64,000 bases of DNA from Shouchella clausii (GCF_002250115.1 NZ_CP019985.1:4030001-4094000), one strand, 5' to 3'. Numbered from the stretch's first letter, positions 1 to 8,360 are shown. The notes: generated by a model from the letters alone, not told the origin. Program-made: numbers and translations.

Positions 1-967
1 TGTAATCTAAAGCAAGTTCATCTCCAGGAACAAGCTTCGTAACGATATAGGCCAGTACAGCGATACACGGAAATTGAATGATTACATTTGCGACGTTATA
101 GACACCGTGGGCTGCAGCAATTTGCATGGAAGGGCCTAAATTGAATTGTCCACCTAAGAATGCAATAAAGTTTACGAAAAGTGGAAATGCAATCATTACT
201 AGCACCGCGCCAATCGTATTAAACACAACGTGTGTTAGTGCGGCTCTCCGTGCCCCTACTGTGGCGCCAATCGCGACCAATACAGCCGTAAGGGTAGTAC
301 CGATGTTATCGCCAATTAATACCGGTAGCGCCGCTTGCAATTCCATTGCTCCTTGCTCATACAATTGTTGGACCAACCCGATTGCCGCTGAAGAGCTTTG
401 CAGAGCAACAGCCAGGATAATTCCAACAACAATTCCTAAAAACGGGTTTTCTCCCATCCTAACGGTGAAATCAACAAACGGTTCCCAATTGCTAAGTGGC
501 CGCAAGCTACTGCCCATTAGATCGAGACCATAAAAGAGCCCACCAAACCCAAATACGACTTGGCCAATATAATTGACTTTTTTCTTTTTGAAAAAGAAAA
601 TTAAAAATGCCCCTACTGCCATAATCGGCAAGCTATATTCTTTCAAATTAAGTCCAATAATAAATGCTGTTGTTGTTGTCCCAATATTTGCGCCCATTAT
701 AACAGCAATCGCTTGCCTAAGCCGCATAAAGCCCGCATTCACAAGACCGATCGTCAACACCGTTGTCGCTGTACTACTTTGTAGCAAAACCGTTACGACA
801 ATCCCTGAAATAAGACCCATAAAAGGATTCGTTGTGTATTTGTCTAGCAAATCCCGCAATCGGTCCCCTGCTGTCTTTTGGAGGCCGTCTCCCATATATT
901 TGACGGAAAATAGAAAGATTCCTATCCCTCCAAGAAACGTAAACAGCAACGTTTGAAACTCTCCCAC
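1..967 (-). CDS. Na+/phosphate cotransporter family protein (NptA-like), 3' truncated by the window edge
   Basis: A reading frame of about 322 codons runs off the left edge, so the C-terminus is missing. The translation has the duplicated glutamine-serine-serine transmembrane repeat of the Na/Pi cotransporter II family: VTVLLQSSTATTVLTIG near residue 60 and IILAVALQSSSAAIG near residue 190, each followed by a GANIGTT or GDNIGTT motif. These integral membrane proteins couple sodium to phosphate entry, or act as a phosphate/c-di-AMP-linked transporter when a PhoU tail is present; the tail would lie outside the window. I chose the GTG at 967 because AAGGGATG lies 8 bases upstream. An in-frame ATG at 976 is the alternative. 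It is the first of two family members here (see 41590). Confidence 0.88.
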   Translation of the reverse strand, partial: MGEFQTLLFTFLGGIGIFLFSVKYMGDGLQKTAGDRLRDLLDKYTTNPFMGLISGIVVTVLLQSSTATTVLTIGLVNAGFMRLRQAIAVIMGANIGTTTTAFIIGLNLKEYSLPIMAVGAFLIFFFKKKKVNYIGQVVFGFGGLFYGLDLMGSSLRPLSNWEPFVDFTVRMGENPFLGIVVGIILAVALQSSSAAIGLVQQLYEQGAMELQAALPVLIGDNIGTTLTAVLVAIGATVGARRAALTHVVFNTIGAVLVMIAFPLFVNFIAFLGGQFNLGPSMQIAAAHGVYNVANVIIQFPCIAVLAYIVTKLVPGDELALDY

Positions 968-1367
968 GCATCTCATCCCTTCATCCAACTCATTTTTGGG
1001 CGTCTTTCGACAAACCTCAACATCATGGTCCGTGTCTATTATTAAACAATTATTGAGTATTTGTAAATGATATTTACCGTTTCTTAATGTTTTCTTTACA
1101 AAACAAAAAAATGAGTGGCTATAGGCAGCTAACTTGTCGTTATAATATGTGATTTGTCTAGTCTTATACAAAAAGACAGCCAATAAATGAACCGCTGCTT
1201 GGCCACATGGTCAGCGCTGATGTTTCATTTATCGACTTTAAAGGATACAGTTTGTGTTTTGCATTGATAAAAAACAGGAAAAAGAGTGAGTTCAGTAAAC
1301 TGGCCCTTCATTTACAGTTTACAGGTCTCACTCCCTTTTGATCAACCGTGTTCAGTCGGGTATGCCT
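968..1367. other. 400-base intergenic region with AT-rich upstream region and two hairpins
   Basis: This gap separates the leftward Na/Pi gene from the leftward monooxygenase gene. The right part (1279-1338) is the terminator of the monooxygenase gene. The middle (about 1168-1237) has an imperfect inverted repeat with ATAAATGAA on one side and TTTCATTTAT on the other, with GCTG/CAGC inside the stem. The left part is AT-rich and should carry the promoter of the Na/Pi gene. I see no ORF with a plausible ribosome-binding site and no clear PhoP box array. Confidence 0.5.
1279..1338 (-). terminator. Rho-independent terminator of the monooxygenase gene
   Basis: On the minus strand GAGTGAG pairs with CTCACTC and an inner TGTAAACT pairs with AGTTTACT, giving a long stem followed by a run of T. 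It lies about 30 bases beyond the stop codon at 1368. Confidence 0.75.
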
Positions 1368-2417
1368 TTATTGCGACGTTTCCCACCGGAAGACTTCCTC
1401 CCTTACGCGGGGCGCCGTTTCTTTTCCGAAAAGCTCAATTGCCTTCATGACATCTTCATGTGGCATTGAACCGACTGGCACATGGAGCATAAATCTTGTG
1501 ATCCCTACATATTTACGCAGGTGAATAATTTTTTCAGCCACCGTCTCAGGATCTCCAACATAAAGAGCGCCCTCAAAGCTCCGTGCAGCATCAAAGCTTG
1601 AGCGGGTGTATACTCCCCAGCCTCTCTCCCGGGCAAGCGTATTCATCGCCTGCTGGGTAGAAGGGAAGAATGTGTCTGCCGCAGTTTCCACATCTTCGGC
1701 AATAAATCCATGTGAATGAGAGGCGACTTGGAGTTTTAATGGGTCATGTCCTCCATGCTCAGCTGCTTTATAATAAAGTTCCACTAGAGGAGCAAAGTGG
1801 AGTGGATTTCCACCGATGATCGCGAGGACAAGCGGAAGACCGAGGAGCCCTGCCCGAATAACAGATTCCTGGTTGCCTCCGCTCCCAATCCATATAGGCA
1901 GCGGGTTTTGTACAGGCCGTGGATACACACCTAAATTTTGAATAGCCGGGCGATGCTTGCCGCTCCACGTTACTCTTTCTGACTTTTGTAGATGCATAAG
2001 CAAATCAAGTTTCTCGTCAAACAGCTCATCATAATCATTTAAGTCATAGCCAAATAACGGAAACGACTCAATGAAAGAGCCCCTGCCTGCCATCACTTCC
2101 GCCCGTCCGTTTGAAAGCCCGTCAAGCGTTGCGAAATCTTGGAAGACGCGTACAGGGTCAGCTGATGAAAGCACAGTCACCGCACTTGTCAGCCTAATTC
2201 GTTTCGTTTGCGAAGCCGCCGCAGCCAATACGACAGCAGGGGAAGAAGCGGCATAATCTTGGCGTTGATGTTCTCCTACGCCAAATACATCGAGCCCAAC
2301 CTTGTCGGCAAGGACAATTTCCTCAACGACTTCCCGTAGTCGTTGGGCATGGCTGATTGTTTTCCCCGTCTTTATATCCGGAGTCGTTTCTACAAAGGTA
2401 CTAATGCCTAATTCCAT
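1368..2417 (-). CDS. LLM class flavin-dependent oxidoreductase (luciferase-like monooxygenase)
   Basis: The 349-residue product has the bacterial luciferase-like monooxygenase fold: an N-terminal strand MELGISTFVETTPD, the GVGEHQR stretch near residue 46 typical of the family, then LTSAVTVLSSADPVRVFQDFATLD and PIWIGSGG near residue 175. Family members use reduced FMN or F420 to oxidise varied substrates in the cytoplasm; Bacillus proteins of this kind use FMNH2. The substrate cannot be told from sequence. GGAGG stands 8 bases before the ATG. It follows the NfeD-family gene by 52 bases on the same strand with no terminator between, so the two may be co-transcribed. Confidence 0.85.
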   Translation of the reverse strand: MELGISTFVETTPDIKTGKTISHAQRLREVVEEIVLADKVGLDVFGVGEHQRQDYAASSPAVVLAAAASQTKRIRLTSAVTVLSSADPVRVFQDFATLDGLSNGRAEVMAGRGSFIESFPLFGYDLNDYDELFDEKLDLLMHLQKSERVTWSGKHRPAIQNLGVYPRPVQNPLPIWIGSGGNQESVIRAGLLGLPLVLAIIGGNPLHFAPLVELYYKAAEHGGHDPLKLQVASHSHGFIAEDVETAADTFFPSTQQAMNTLARERGWGVYTRSSFDAARSFEGALYVGDPETVAEKIIHLRKYVGITRFMLHVPVGSMPHEDVMKAIELFGKETAPRVREEVFRWETSQ

Positions 2418-2469
2418 TGTCTTTCCTCCATTTTACTTTTCCCCTAGCTGCAGTGAGACAAGCTTTGCC

Positions 2470-3153
2470 TTACTGGTGATCCTTATTACTTTGATTTGCT
2501 GGTTGATCATCTTCATTTTCCACTTCGACGGCTTTGACTAAAATTCTCGTTCCATCGACGGAGACAACTTCCACTTCTGTATCGGCTTTGATCCAACGGC
2601 CCCCGCTTGTTGCACTGTATGGGTTCCCCTCAATGTCTATGGTCCCAGTAGGACGAAAGTCAGTCAAAGCTACCCCTTTCTTTCCAACAAGTTCTTTGTA
2701 GCTTTCGTTCATTGAGTTATAGCCTTTTTCAGAAGAAAGTTGGTCTTTTAGTGTCATTTTCGCCCACATATTCCGATGGGGAAAAACTTTTAAGAACAAA
2801 AGAGACGCAAAGGCACCGATCACGGTTGCAAATGAAACAAGCACGCCATAAACGAAATCCGGGGCAGGGATCGCCAGACCGATGATCATTAGTATAACCC
2901 CAATCGCAGCAATTGTGCCGTCTGATGTCACGTTGCCGTCAAATATAATGAGTCCGAGGCCAATTAAATAAAAAACAATCACCCAAGTGCCAACATCCCC
3001 GTTTAAATGGTAGATAAAATACATGCATATTAATCCAATGCCGAGAAGGCCAAATAGACCCCTTGCCCTAACCAACAATTCGCCGATTAAAAATAATGTC
3101 CCAAAAGCAACTACGATAAATCCAATCGAAGCTGAATCGAGCCAATCAATCAT
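2470..3153 (-). CDS. NfeD family membrane protein without protease domain
   Basis: The 227-residue product starts with several hydrophobic segments (roughly residues 10-110, GLFGLLGIGLICMYFIYH and later). It ends in a soluble beta-rich domain (residues about 150-210: LVGKKGVALTDFRPTGTIDIEG, then WIKADTEVEVVSVDGTRILV) that matches the OB-fold NfeD C-terminal domain. Such short NfeD proteins usually partner flotillins in membrane microdomains; B. subtilis YuaF next to FloT is the known example. Here no flotillin gene is adjacent. GGGAGG precedes the ATG. A SigW-type promoter lies just upstream (3189-3214), which points to envelope-stress control. Confidence 0.82.
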   Translation of the reverse strand: MIDWLDSASIGFIVVAFGTLFLIGELLVRARGLFGLLGIGLICMYFIYHLNGDVGTWVIVFYLIGLGLIIFDGNVTSDGTIAAIGVILMIIGLAIPAPDFVYGVLVSFATVIGAFASLLFLKVFPHRNMWAKMTLKDQLSSEKGYNSMNESYKELVGKKGVALTDFRPTGTIDIEGNPYSATSGGRWIKADTEVEVVSVDGTRILVKAVEVENEDDQPANQSNKDHQ

Positions 3154-3188
3154 AAAATCGACCTCCCTATCATCACTTATACCTTTTC

Positions 3189-3214
3189 TACGTGCTGCTC
3201 TTCAAAAAGTTTCA
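3189..3214 (-). promoter_or_regulatory. SigW-type ECF sigma promoter of the NfeD-family gene
   Basis: Minus strand TGAAAC (3214-3209), a 16-base spacer with a T-run just after the -35, and CGTA (3192-3189). This equals the B. subtilis SigW consensus TGAAAC-N16-CGTA. The predicted start of transcription is about 30 bases before the gene at 3153. Confidence 0.72.
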
Positions 3215-3224
3215 GTCCCATAAC

Positions 3225-3250
3225 AAAAAGAGAGGAGCACTCCTCTCTTA
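3225..3250 (-). terminator. Terminator of the DUF1002 gene
   Basis: GAGAGGAG and CTCCTCTC form a perfect 8-bp stem with a 2-base loop, followed by TTTTT on the minus strand directly after the stop codon at 3251. It separates that gene from the downstream SigW-type promoter. Confidence 0.85.
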
Positions 3251-4135
3251 TTATGAACGAAATAGGTCAGCAATGGAATCAAAAAAGCGTTTCATCGCAT
3301 CAATAAAACTATCGAGGAATGATTTTGCCTCTTCGCTTTCGACAAAATTACCAAAGTTCTCCCTTACTTTAGATAGCTGATCCTTTAAGTGATCCCAATC
3401 AATATCAAGATCTTTCATTTTCATAAATAACGCTGTAAGTTCATCCGTTTCCTGATCCGATAGCGTCACATTAATTTCATCAGCAAGCTTAATAATAATC
3501 GTCCGCATTTCCTCTTCTGTTTCAATGCTGGTGCTAGCAATTTCTTCTTTCACTCGGGTAATTAACTCATTTGCCTCTTCACTGCCAATCGATTCAGCCA
3601 GCTCTGCTGTTCGGATCATTTCCTCATTGGCAACGGTCTTTTGCTCCTCTGGAATATCCAAGTCAGCAGCTGTCTCATATGCTTTAATCAACCCAGTGAG
3701 AGCAGCGGTACCTGAAACTTCAAACGGAGCTGTGACATATACTTCAGCGTCTTGTACGCCAGCTGTTACTAAAGCATTGGCATACATTTCATTTGATACC
3801 CAGCTAATTCGATCAGAAGTCACTTGTATGCCGGTGCCAGCAGGGGCAATTGTAATTTTCGACGAAGACAAGGCTTTATTGCCGATTTGGCTGGCGCTAA
3901 TATACTGACCTAAGTATAAGTGCTCTTCTTCATTGGTTACATAAATGGTTTCATACTCATCGGGCAGTTCCATCCGTTTTAAAATATCCCGTTTCTGCTC
4001 CTCAGATAAGTTTTGGCCAAGGGTGACAATCACATCACCAGGGACAGCATCTGCAAATGCTAGTTTTGGCATAAACGAAATAACAAGCAATAGCGCAGTC
4101 AAAGCGATGCTTATTTTCTTTAACTTTGTTCTCAT
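3251..4135 (-). CDS. Secreted DUF1002 protein (YpuA-like)
   Basis: The product (about 294 residues) begins with a positively charged N-terminus and a hydrophobic core ending in a probable signal-peptidase site (SFMPKLAFADA). The mature part has the DUF1002 features: GDVIVTLGQNLSEEQKRDIL, the ITIAPAGTGIQV stretch and VQDAEVYVTAPFEVSGTAALTG. B. subtilis YpuA belongs to this family and is tied to cell-envelope stress; its biochemical role is unknown. The C-terminal third is acidic and helical. The ATG at 4135 lies 11 bases after AGGAG; a TTG at 4138 or GTG at 4147 is also possible. Confidence 0.82.
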   Translation of the reverse strand: MRTKLKKISIALTALLLVISFMPKLAFADAVPGDVIVTLGQNLSEEQKRDILKRMELPDEYETIYVTNEEEHLYLGQYISASQIGNKALSSSKITIAPAGTGIQVTSDRISWVSNEMYANALVTAGVQDAEVYVTAPFEVSGTAALTGLIKAYETAADLDIPEEQKTVANEEMIRTAELAESIGSEEANELITRVKEEIASTSIETEEEMRTIIIKLADEINVTLSDQETDELTALFMKMKDLDIDWDHLKDQLSKVRENFGNFVESEEAKSFLDSFIDAMKRFFDSIADLFRS

Positions 4136-4240
4136 CAAACTGATCACTCCTGTTCGTGAGGCAACTGTTTTTACAGCCCTCTCAAATAGGTAACCTCTTT
4201 TTGGTTCATCCGAGAAGGGTCTAAAGTCCTGGTTCGCTGC

Positions 4241-5395
4241 TTAAATTTGTGTGATATGTTGGTTTTTTTCCCTGTGACGGCATACTCCTATTATAAAGAA
4301 AGCCGCCAAAACGACAACTAGGCTGCCAATTGCAACCATGCCATTGCCTATCCACATTTGATAAAAAAGAGGCGCTGCCGCAATGCTTAAAAACCTTGCC
4401 ATCGACAGACATGCAATTAGATGTTCACGAACAGCCCCTGCTGTCTTCCCCCCCAAGGCGTTGCTTGCAAGAGGCAAGGCGACCCCTGTACATCCGCCGC
4501 AAATCGAAAGAACGACACAAAGTACAATCGCTTGCTCACTAAAAAATAGCAGCAAAAGTGTGCAACATAGCAGCAAACTTAGCAGTACACCACGTATGGC
4601 TGTTTGACCCACGTTGGCAACAAAGCGAATATTCGCTGAGCACAGCACCATTGCCAAAAACGGAAGTGCTAACAGCACACCCCGAACGGCAGGAGAAAAA
4701 CCGAAGAGCGAGAATAAATAAGAAGCATAAAAAAACAAACCATATAATAAAAACAAATGTACTAGGCTTAACGTATACTCAGAGACGGCAACGAAAAAAT
4801 AGCGCCGGAAAGAGAGTGGACCCACTTTCGGATTTCCCCATTTTAGCGGCGCAATATTGCGCCAGACAAAAAAGATGCTGCCAACAGCCAATAAGAGAAA
4901 CAGGTATGGGCTTAATGTCCAAGTCAAATACAGTAGCAAACTCCCTATAAGTGGACTGCTTACTTTTGCGATGCCATTGCTAAGTTCAAGCCGCCCAAAG
5001 AGGACCAACTTTTCGTTGCCTTTTGCAAAAGCACCTGCATACGTGTACGCAAGAGAAGTTGCGCCGCCTGCTCCCATCCCGGAAACTATCCGACCAGCAA
5101 ATAAAAGAGTGGCACCCCCATTCATTTGGGCCCACACACTGACAAGCGACCCTACCATAACTAAACAACAGCTTATGACCATTGCCTTGCGAATATTCGT
5201 ACGCCTGGCCATTTGTTGGGCAAACGGAATAGCGACCACACCTGCTAATGTAAAAATGCTTAAAAACCAAGTGCTTTCCGTTTGTGTAAATGCGTATGTT
5301 TGTTGGATAACGGGCAAAAGCGGCACATACATCGAATTCCCTAAGACGATCAGTGTCGGCAGTAAAAACAGCCCTGAATAATCATTCTTTTTCAT
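4241..5395 (-). CDS. Major facilitator superfamily transporter
   Basis: The product (about 384 residues, around 12 hydrophobic segments) has the MFS layout. LLPTLIVLGNSMYVPLLPVIQQ is the first helix. A loop with QQMARRTNIRKAM resembles the conserved loop 2-3 motif, and GRIVSGMGAGGATSLAYTY is a helix 4-5 antiporter-like motif. The substrate is not evident; drug or metabolite export is usual for such proteins. The start at 5395 was preferred because GAGGG lies 6 bases before it; a start 11 codons upstream is in frame. It occupies the place of B. subtilis yqgE, also an MFS gene. The last codons run to 4241 with no strong terminator seen. Confidence 0.82.
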   Translation of the reverse strand: MKKNDYSGLFLLPTLIVLGNSMYVPLLPVIQQTYAFTQTESTWFLSIFTLAGVVAIPFAQQMARRTNIRKAMVISCCLVMVGSLVSVWAQMNGGATLLFAGRIVSGMGAGGATSLAYTYAGAFAKGNEKLVLFGRLELSNGIAKVSSPLIGSLLLYLTWTLSPYLFLLLAVGSIFFVWRNIAPLKWGNPKVGPLSFRRYFFVAVSEYTLSLVHLFLLYGLFFYASYLFSLFGFSPAVRGVLLALPFLAMVLCSANIRFVANVGQTAIRGVLLSLLLCCTLLLLFFSEQAIVLCVVLSICGGCTGVALPLASNALGGKTAGAVREHLIACLSMARFLSIAAAPLFYQMWIGNGMVAIGSLVVVLAAFFIIGVCRHREKNQHITQI

Positions 5396-5486
5396 TAGAG
5401 CCCTCACGAATGAATAGATTTTAAGCAAACGTCCACTCTATAGGTTGTACATATTGAAGCCATTCATGCAAAAAGGAGGCCGCACT

Positions 5487-5837
5487 GTGAAACGGATCTT
5501 TTACGGGATTGTCTTGGTTATTGTTATTCTTGGCATACACCATGATTTAACTGGCGGCACGTTTGCAGAAGAAAAAGGGACTCCTCCTGCCCCTTTAGCC
5601 GTTCAGGTGGAAGAGGGTCAAGGAGAGGATGAGCCATCACTACCCTATCAAGAAGTGATTATTGAACCAGGGCAAACTGTCCTCTCTGTCGTTGAACATT
5701 TGCATGGCCGCCAAGTTGACCGTCCAATCGAATCAATCATCGCAGACTTCCGCGAATTAAACGAGCAAATGGAGCCAAACGCGCTTCAAGTCGGCGGGCG
5801 TTACCGATTTCCTTTGTATGATGATGAACCTGAGTGA
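5487..5837 (+). CDS. yqfZ: YqfZ-like protein with signal anchor and degenerate LysM-type domain
   Basis: The product (116 residues) starts with a membrane segment (FYGIVLVIVILGI) followed by an acidic linker and a C-terminal part EPGQTVLSVVEHLHG ... LNEQMEPNALQVGGRYRFP. That ending has the shape of a LysM repeat (PGxT ... LN ... NxLQxGxxxxFP) that binds peptidoglycan. The gene lies directly upstream of ispG, as yqfZ does in B. subtilis. The GTG at 5487 is chosen because AAGGAGG (5473-5479) is 7 bases upstream; the longer ATG frame has no site. The role is unknown. Confidence 0.68.
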   Translation: MKRIFYGIVLVIVILGIHHDLTGGTFAEEKGTPPAPLAVQVEEGQGEDEPSLPYQEVIIEPGQTVLSVVEHLHGRQVDRPIESIIADFRELNEQMEPNALQVGGRYRFPLYDDEPE

Positions 5838-5843
5838 ATATCC

Positions 5844-5873
5844 TTGCCAGCCCCAGTTATTCATTGATAGAAT
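5844..5873 (+). promoter_or_regulatory. Probable SigA promoter of ispG
   Basis: TTGCCA (5844-5849), an 18-base spacer and TAGAAT (5868-5873) in the gap between yqfZ and ispG. Transcription would start near 5880 and include the short upstream ORF at 5900. Confidence 0.5.
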
Positions 5874-5899
5874 AGAACAGACTCCATAGGAGACAAAAG

Positions 5900-5932
5900 A
5901 TGGGCACAAAAGCCCCTCAAAGGAGCGATTAG
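5900..5932 (+). CDS. Ten-codon upstream ORF in the ispG leader
   Basis: ATG at 5900 is preceded by AGGAGA at 7-8 bases, a good ribosome-binding site, and opens a frame encoding [10 protein letters not shown] that stops with TAG four bases before the ispG ATG. The ispG ribosome-binding site AAAGGAG (5919-5925) lies inside this frame, 11 bases from its own start. That spacing suggests translation of ispG could be coupled to the leader peptide. The frame is short enough to be chance; conservation would decide. Confidence 0.4.
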   Translation: MGTKAPQRSD

Positions 5933-5936
5933 GTCT

Positions 5937-7040
5937 ATGGCCGAGAGAGTTCACCGCAAAAATACGCGCCCTGTTAAGGTAGGAAACCTGACAATAGGGG
6001 GAAATGATGAAATTATTATCCAAAGCATGACGACAACAAAAACGCATGATGTCGAAGCGACTGTTGCGGAAATTAATCGATTAGAAGAAGCTGGCTGCCA
6101 GATTGTACGTGTAGCTTGTCCAGATATGCGAGCTGCAGAAGCAATCTCTGAAATAAAAAAACGCATCAATATTCCCCTTGTCGTTGATATTCATTTTAAC
6201 TACAAGTTTGCGCTTAAAGCAATTGAAGGTGGCGCTGACAAAATCCGCATCAATCCTGGCAATATCGGCAAGCGCGAGAATGTAGAAGCAGTCGTAAAGG
6301 CAGCAAAAGAAAAAGGCATTCCAATCCGCATTGGCGTCAACGCCGGCTCGTTGGAACGCCATTTGCTTGAGAAATACGGCTACCCAACTGCTGACGCGAT
6401 GGTCGAAAGTGCATTGCACCATATCCGTATTTTAGAAGAACTCGATTTTTACGATATTATCGTATCGATGAAAGCCTCGGATGTGCGTTTAGCGATCGAA
6501 GCTTATGACAAAGCGAGCAAAGCATTCGACTACCCGCTCCATCTGGGCATTACTGAATCAGGCACGCTTTTTGCCGGGACGGTAAAAAGTGCAGCAGGAA
6601 TTGGCGCCCTTCTGCATATAGGTATTGGCAATACATTGCGGATATCGCTGTCTGCTGATCCGGTTGAAGAAGTAAAAGTGGCACGGGAACTATTGAAATC
6701 GTTTGGCCTTGCCGCTAATGCAGCAACACTCATCTCCTGCCCAACGTGCGGGCGGATAGAGATTGATTTGATTAGCATCGCCAACGAAGTGGAAGAATAC
6801 ATTGCAAAAATTAAAGCACCGATAAAAGTCGCTGTTCTCGGTTGCGCCGTAAATGGCCCAGGCGAAGCCCGAGAAGCAGATATCGGTATTGCCGGAGCAC
6901 GGGGCGAAGGACTTTTGTTCATGAAAGGCGAGATTGTCCGTAAAGTCCCAGAAGAAACAATGGTGGAAGAGCTAAAGAAAGAAATCGATAAACTTGCAGA
7001 AGAGCATTATGCAAAACAACGCGAAGCTCAGCCGAACTAA
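5937..7040 (+). CDS. ispG: (E)-4-hydroxy-3-methylbut-2-enyl-diphosphate synthase (flavodoxin), MEP pathway
   Basis: IspG (GcpE) converts 2-C-methyl-D-erythritol 2,4-cyclodiphosphate to HMBPP in the cytoplasm with a [4Fe-4S] cluster. The 367-residue protein matches the Bacillus form almost throughout: [40 protein letters not shown], and the cluster ligands in SCPTCGR (near residue 265) and [21 protein letters not shown] (near residue 300). The length is normal. The next enzyme, IspH, is encoded at 17447, so this window holds both iron-sulfur enzymes that end the pathway. The ribosome-binding site is 11 bases from the ATG and sits in an upstream ORF. Confidence 0.97.
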   Translation: MAERVHRKNTRPVKVGNLTIGGNDEIIIQSMTTTKTHDVEATVAEINRLEEAGCQIVRVACPDMRAAEAISEIKKRINIPLVVDIHFNYKFALKAIEGGADKIRINPGNIGKRENVEAVVKAAKEKGIPIRIGVNAGSLERHLLEKYGYPTADAMVESALHHIRILEELDFYDIIVSMKASDVRLAIEAYDKASKAFDYPLHLGITESGTLFAGTVKSAAGIGALLHIGIGNTLRISLSADPVEEVKVARELLKSFGLAANAATLISCPTCGRIEIDLISIANEVEEYIAKIKAPIKVAVLGCAVNGPGEAREADIGIAGARGEGLLFMKGEIVRKVPEETMVEELKKEIDKLAEEHYAKQREAQPN

Positions 7041-7047
7041 ACCATTT

Positions 7048-7079
7048 AAAAGCCGACTCGGGTCCGAGCCGGCTTTTTC
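7048..7079. terminator. Bidirectional terminator between ispG and yqfX
   Basis: AAAAGCCGACTCGG pairs with CCGAGCCGGCTTTTT around a GT loop, with one mismatch. T-runs follow on both strands, so it can end ispG on the plus strand and yqfX on the minus strand. Confidence 0.88.
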
Positions 7080-7081
7080 GT

Positions 7082-7507
7082 TTAAAAATAGGGTGAAAAG
7101 ATAAGCGTAGAGAGAACAGAAACAATGCCTATTGCAGTGGCCCAAATGCCTAACCCTCTTGCCCCCCGTGAAATTGCAACAGCGCCGCAAATAATGCCGG
7201 CTGTGCCTAACAATAATGGGACAAGAAACAAGGAAGTAATGGAGAGGATGAGCGCCAATGTACCTATCCCTTTCCCGGCATCTGTTCGGTCTGCCTCTTC
7301 TTCTGGATCTTGTTCTCGCAACCTTTCGTCTGCTGAAAATTCGCTTGCCGTTTCCTCGTTAAAACGGTTTTCATCTTGATTGTCCAGCAAGTAGTCTGAA
7401 CCTTCTTCGCCATCATGGCCATCAACATGCGTATTTAAGAAGGTTAGCGATGGATCATTTTCATCGACTAATTTAACCGGTTCTTTCTGTTTGTTTTCCG
7501 CCAACAT
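7082..7507 (-). CDS. yqfX: YqfX-like membrane protein
   Basis: The 141-residue product has an acidic, low-complexity N-terminal half (DGHDGEEGSDYLLDNQDENRF) and two C-terminal hydrophobic segments, IGTLALILSITSLFLVPLLLG and GLGIWATAIGIVSVLSTLIF. The pair resembles the short two-helix DUF4190 type, where GAVAISRG is the loop between helices. Its place between ispG and the yqfW-type nucleotidase matches B. subtilis yqfX. The function is unknown. It runs opposite to ispG and is divergent from the gene at 7601. Confidence 0.68.
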   Translation of the reverse strand: MLAENKQKEPVKLVDENDPSLTFLNTHVDGHDGEEGSDYLLDNQDENRFNEETASEFSADERLREQDPEEEADRTDAGKGIGTLALILSITSLFLVPLLLGTAGIICGAVAISRGARGLGIWATAIGIVSVLSTLIFSPYF

Positions 7508-7600
7508 GCTTCCCCCGCTTTCTTATGAAGATTGTCGTTAGTTTGCCGTAAAAGGAAGCGATACATGCTGCCAAGTATTACTAAAAGAGGTGTAATTGTA

Positions 7601-8185
7601 ATGAAAAAACGGATTGGACTCGATATTGACGGTACGATTACAGACCCGGCTACGTTTGTCCCTTATTTAAATAAAGATTTTAATAAGCAATTCACACTAG
7701 CTGATTTGTCTGAATACGACTTGACTAAAATACTCCGCATTACAGACAAAGAATTTTGGGATTGGATGGAAATAAATGAACCAACGATCTATGCTGAAGC
7801 AGAGCTCGCTTATGGTGCCAAACAGGCCCTTCTAAATTGGAGTAAAGAACATGAGCTCATTTACATCACAGCCAGGCGTAAACACTTAACAGACGTTACT
7901 ACCTCTTGGTTCGCGAATCGCCAAGTGCCTTATCACCATATTGAACTTGTCGGCAAGCATGATAAACTCGAGGCCGTTAAAGCGCAAAAGCTTGACGTTT
8001 TTCTTGAAGACAAACATGATAATGCCGTCATGATATCCGAAGAATTCGCTATCCCTGTCCTCTTATTCGATACGCCTTACAACCAAATGCCAACCCCCAA
8101 ATCTGTCGTACGGGTGCGAAACTGGCAAGAGGCATATCATTGGATGGCACGCTGGCTTAAAAGCGGAGAGGTGTCTTCTATATAA
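7601..8185 (+). CDS. yqfW: YqfW-type 5'(3')-nucleotidase, HAD superfamily
   Basis: The product (194 residues) opens with the HAD motif I in RIGLDIDGTITDP (nucleophile Asp and the second Asp two residues on) and has YITARR as motif II (Thr), GKHDKLE with the motif III Lys, and DVFLEDKHDNA as motif IV. This is the 5'-nucleotidase, deoxy (NT5C-like) group, which dephosphorylates (deoxy)nucleoside monophosphates or related small phosphates. The physiological substrate is not known. The start at 7601 has AGAGGTG 8 bases upstream; the frame extends further to 7532 without support. Confidence 0.82.
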   Translation: MKKRIGLDIDGTITDPATFVPYLNKDFNKQFTLADLSEYDLTKILRITDKEFWDWMEINEPTIYAEAELAYGAKQALLNWSKEHELIYITARRKHLTDVTTSWFANRQVPYHHIELVGKHDKLEAVKAQKLDVFLEDKHDNAVMISEEFAIPVLLFDTPYNQMPTPKSVVRVRNWQEAYHWMARWLKSGEVSSI

Positions 8186-8335
8186 AAGGGCTTGCCAAGC
8201 AAGCCCTCAGACTGTAGACAAACGCCCAAACGCTCGCATACTTCGTCGTTTGCCTCACTCATATGAGCCCCCGTTCTATTCACATCTTCCCTCGGCCGCA
8301 CTCCTCGTCTGACAAGCGTTTTCTATCCGTCTGAG
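8186..8335. repeat. Dispersed repeat, copy 1 (hairpin plus conserved block)
   Basis: Directly after yqfW, GGGCTTGC/GCAAGCCC forms a hairpin (8188-8206). Its 3' arm runs into CAGACTGTAGACAAACG, which begins at 8208. After an 8-base insertion that repeats CAAACG comes CGCTCGCATACTTCGTCG (8231-8248) and TTTGC. The far end is ATCCGTCTGAGCGG (to about 8337). CTCAGAC (8206-8212) and GTCTGAG (8329-8335) are inverted ends. Copies 2 and 3 are at 10917 and 43542. Confidence 0.75.
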
Positions 8336-8360
8336 CGGTTATTGACTTGGTTGGTAAACC

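Noticed and set aside
774-971. 65-residue minus-strand frame MRGRVSN
   Set aside because: It is out of frame with the Na/Pi cotransporter that occupies the same bases.
4857-5381. 174-residue plus-strand frame inside the MFS gene
   Set aside because: It lies antisense to a clear transporter and has no ribosome-binding site or recognisable motif.
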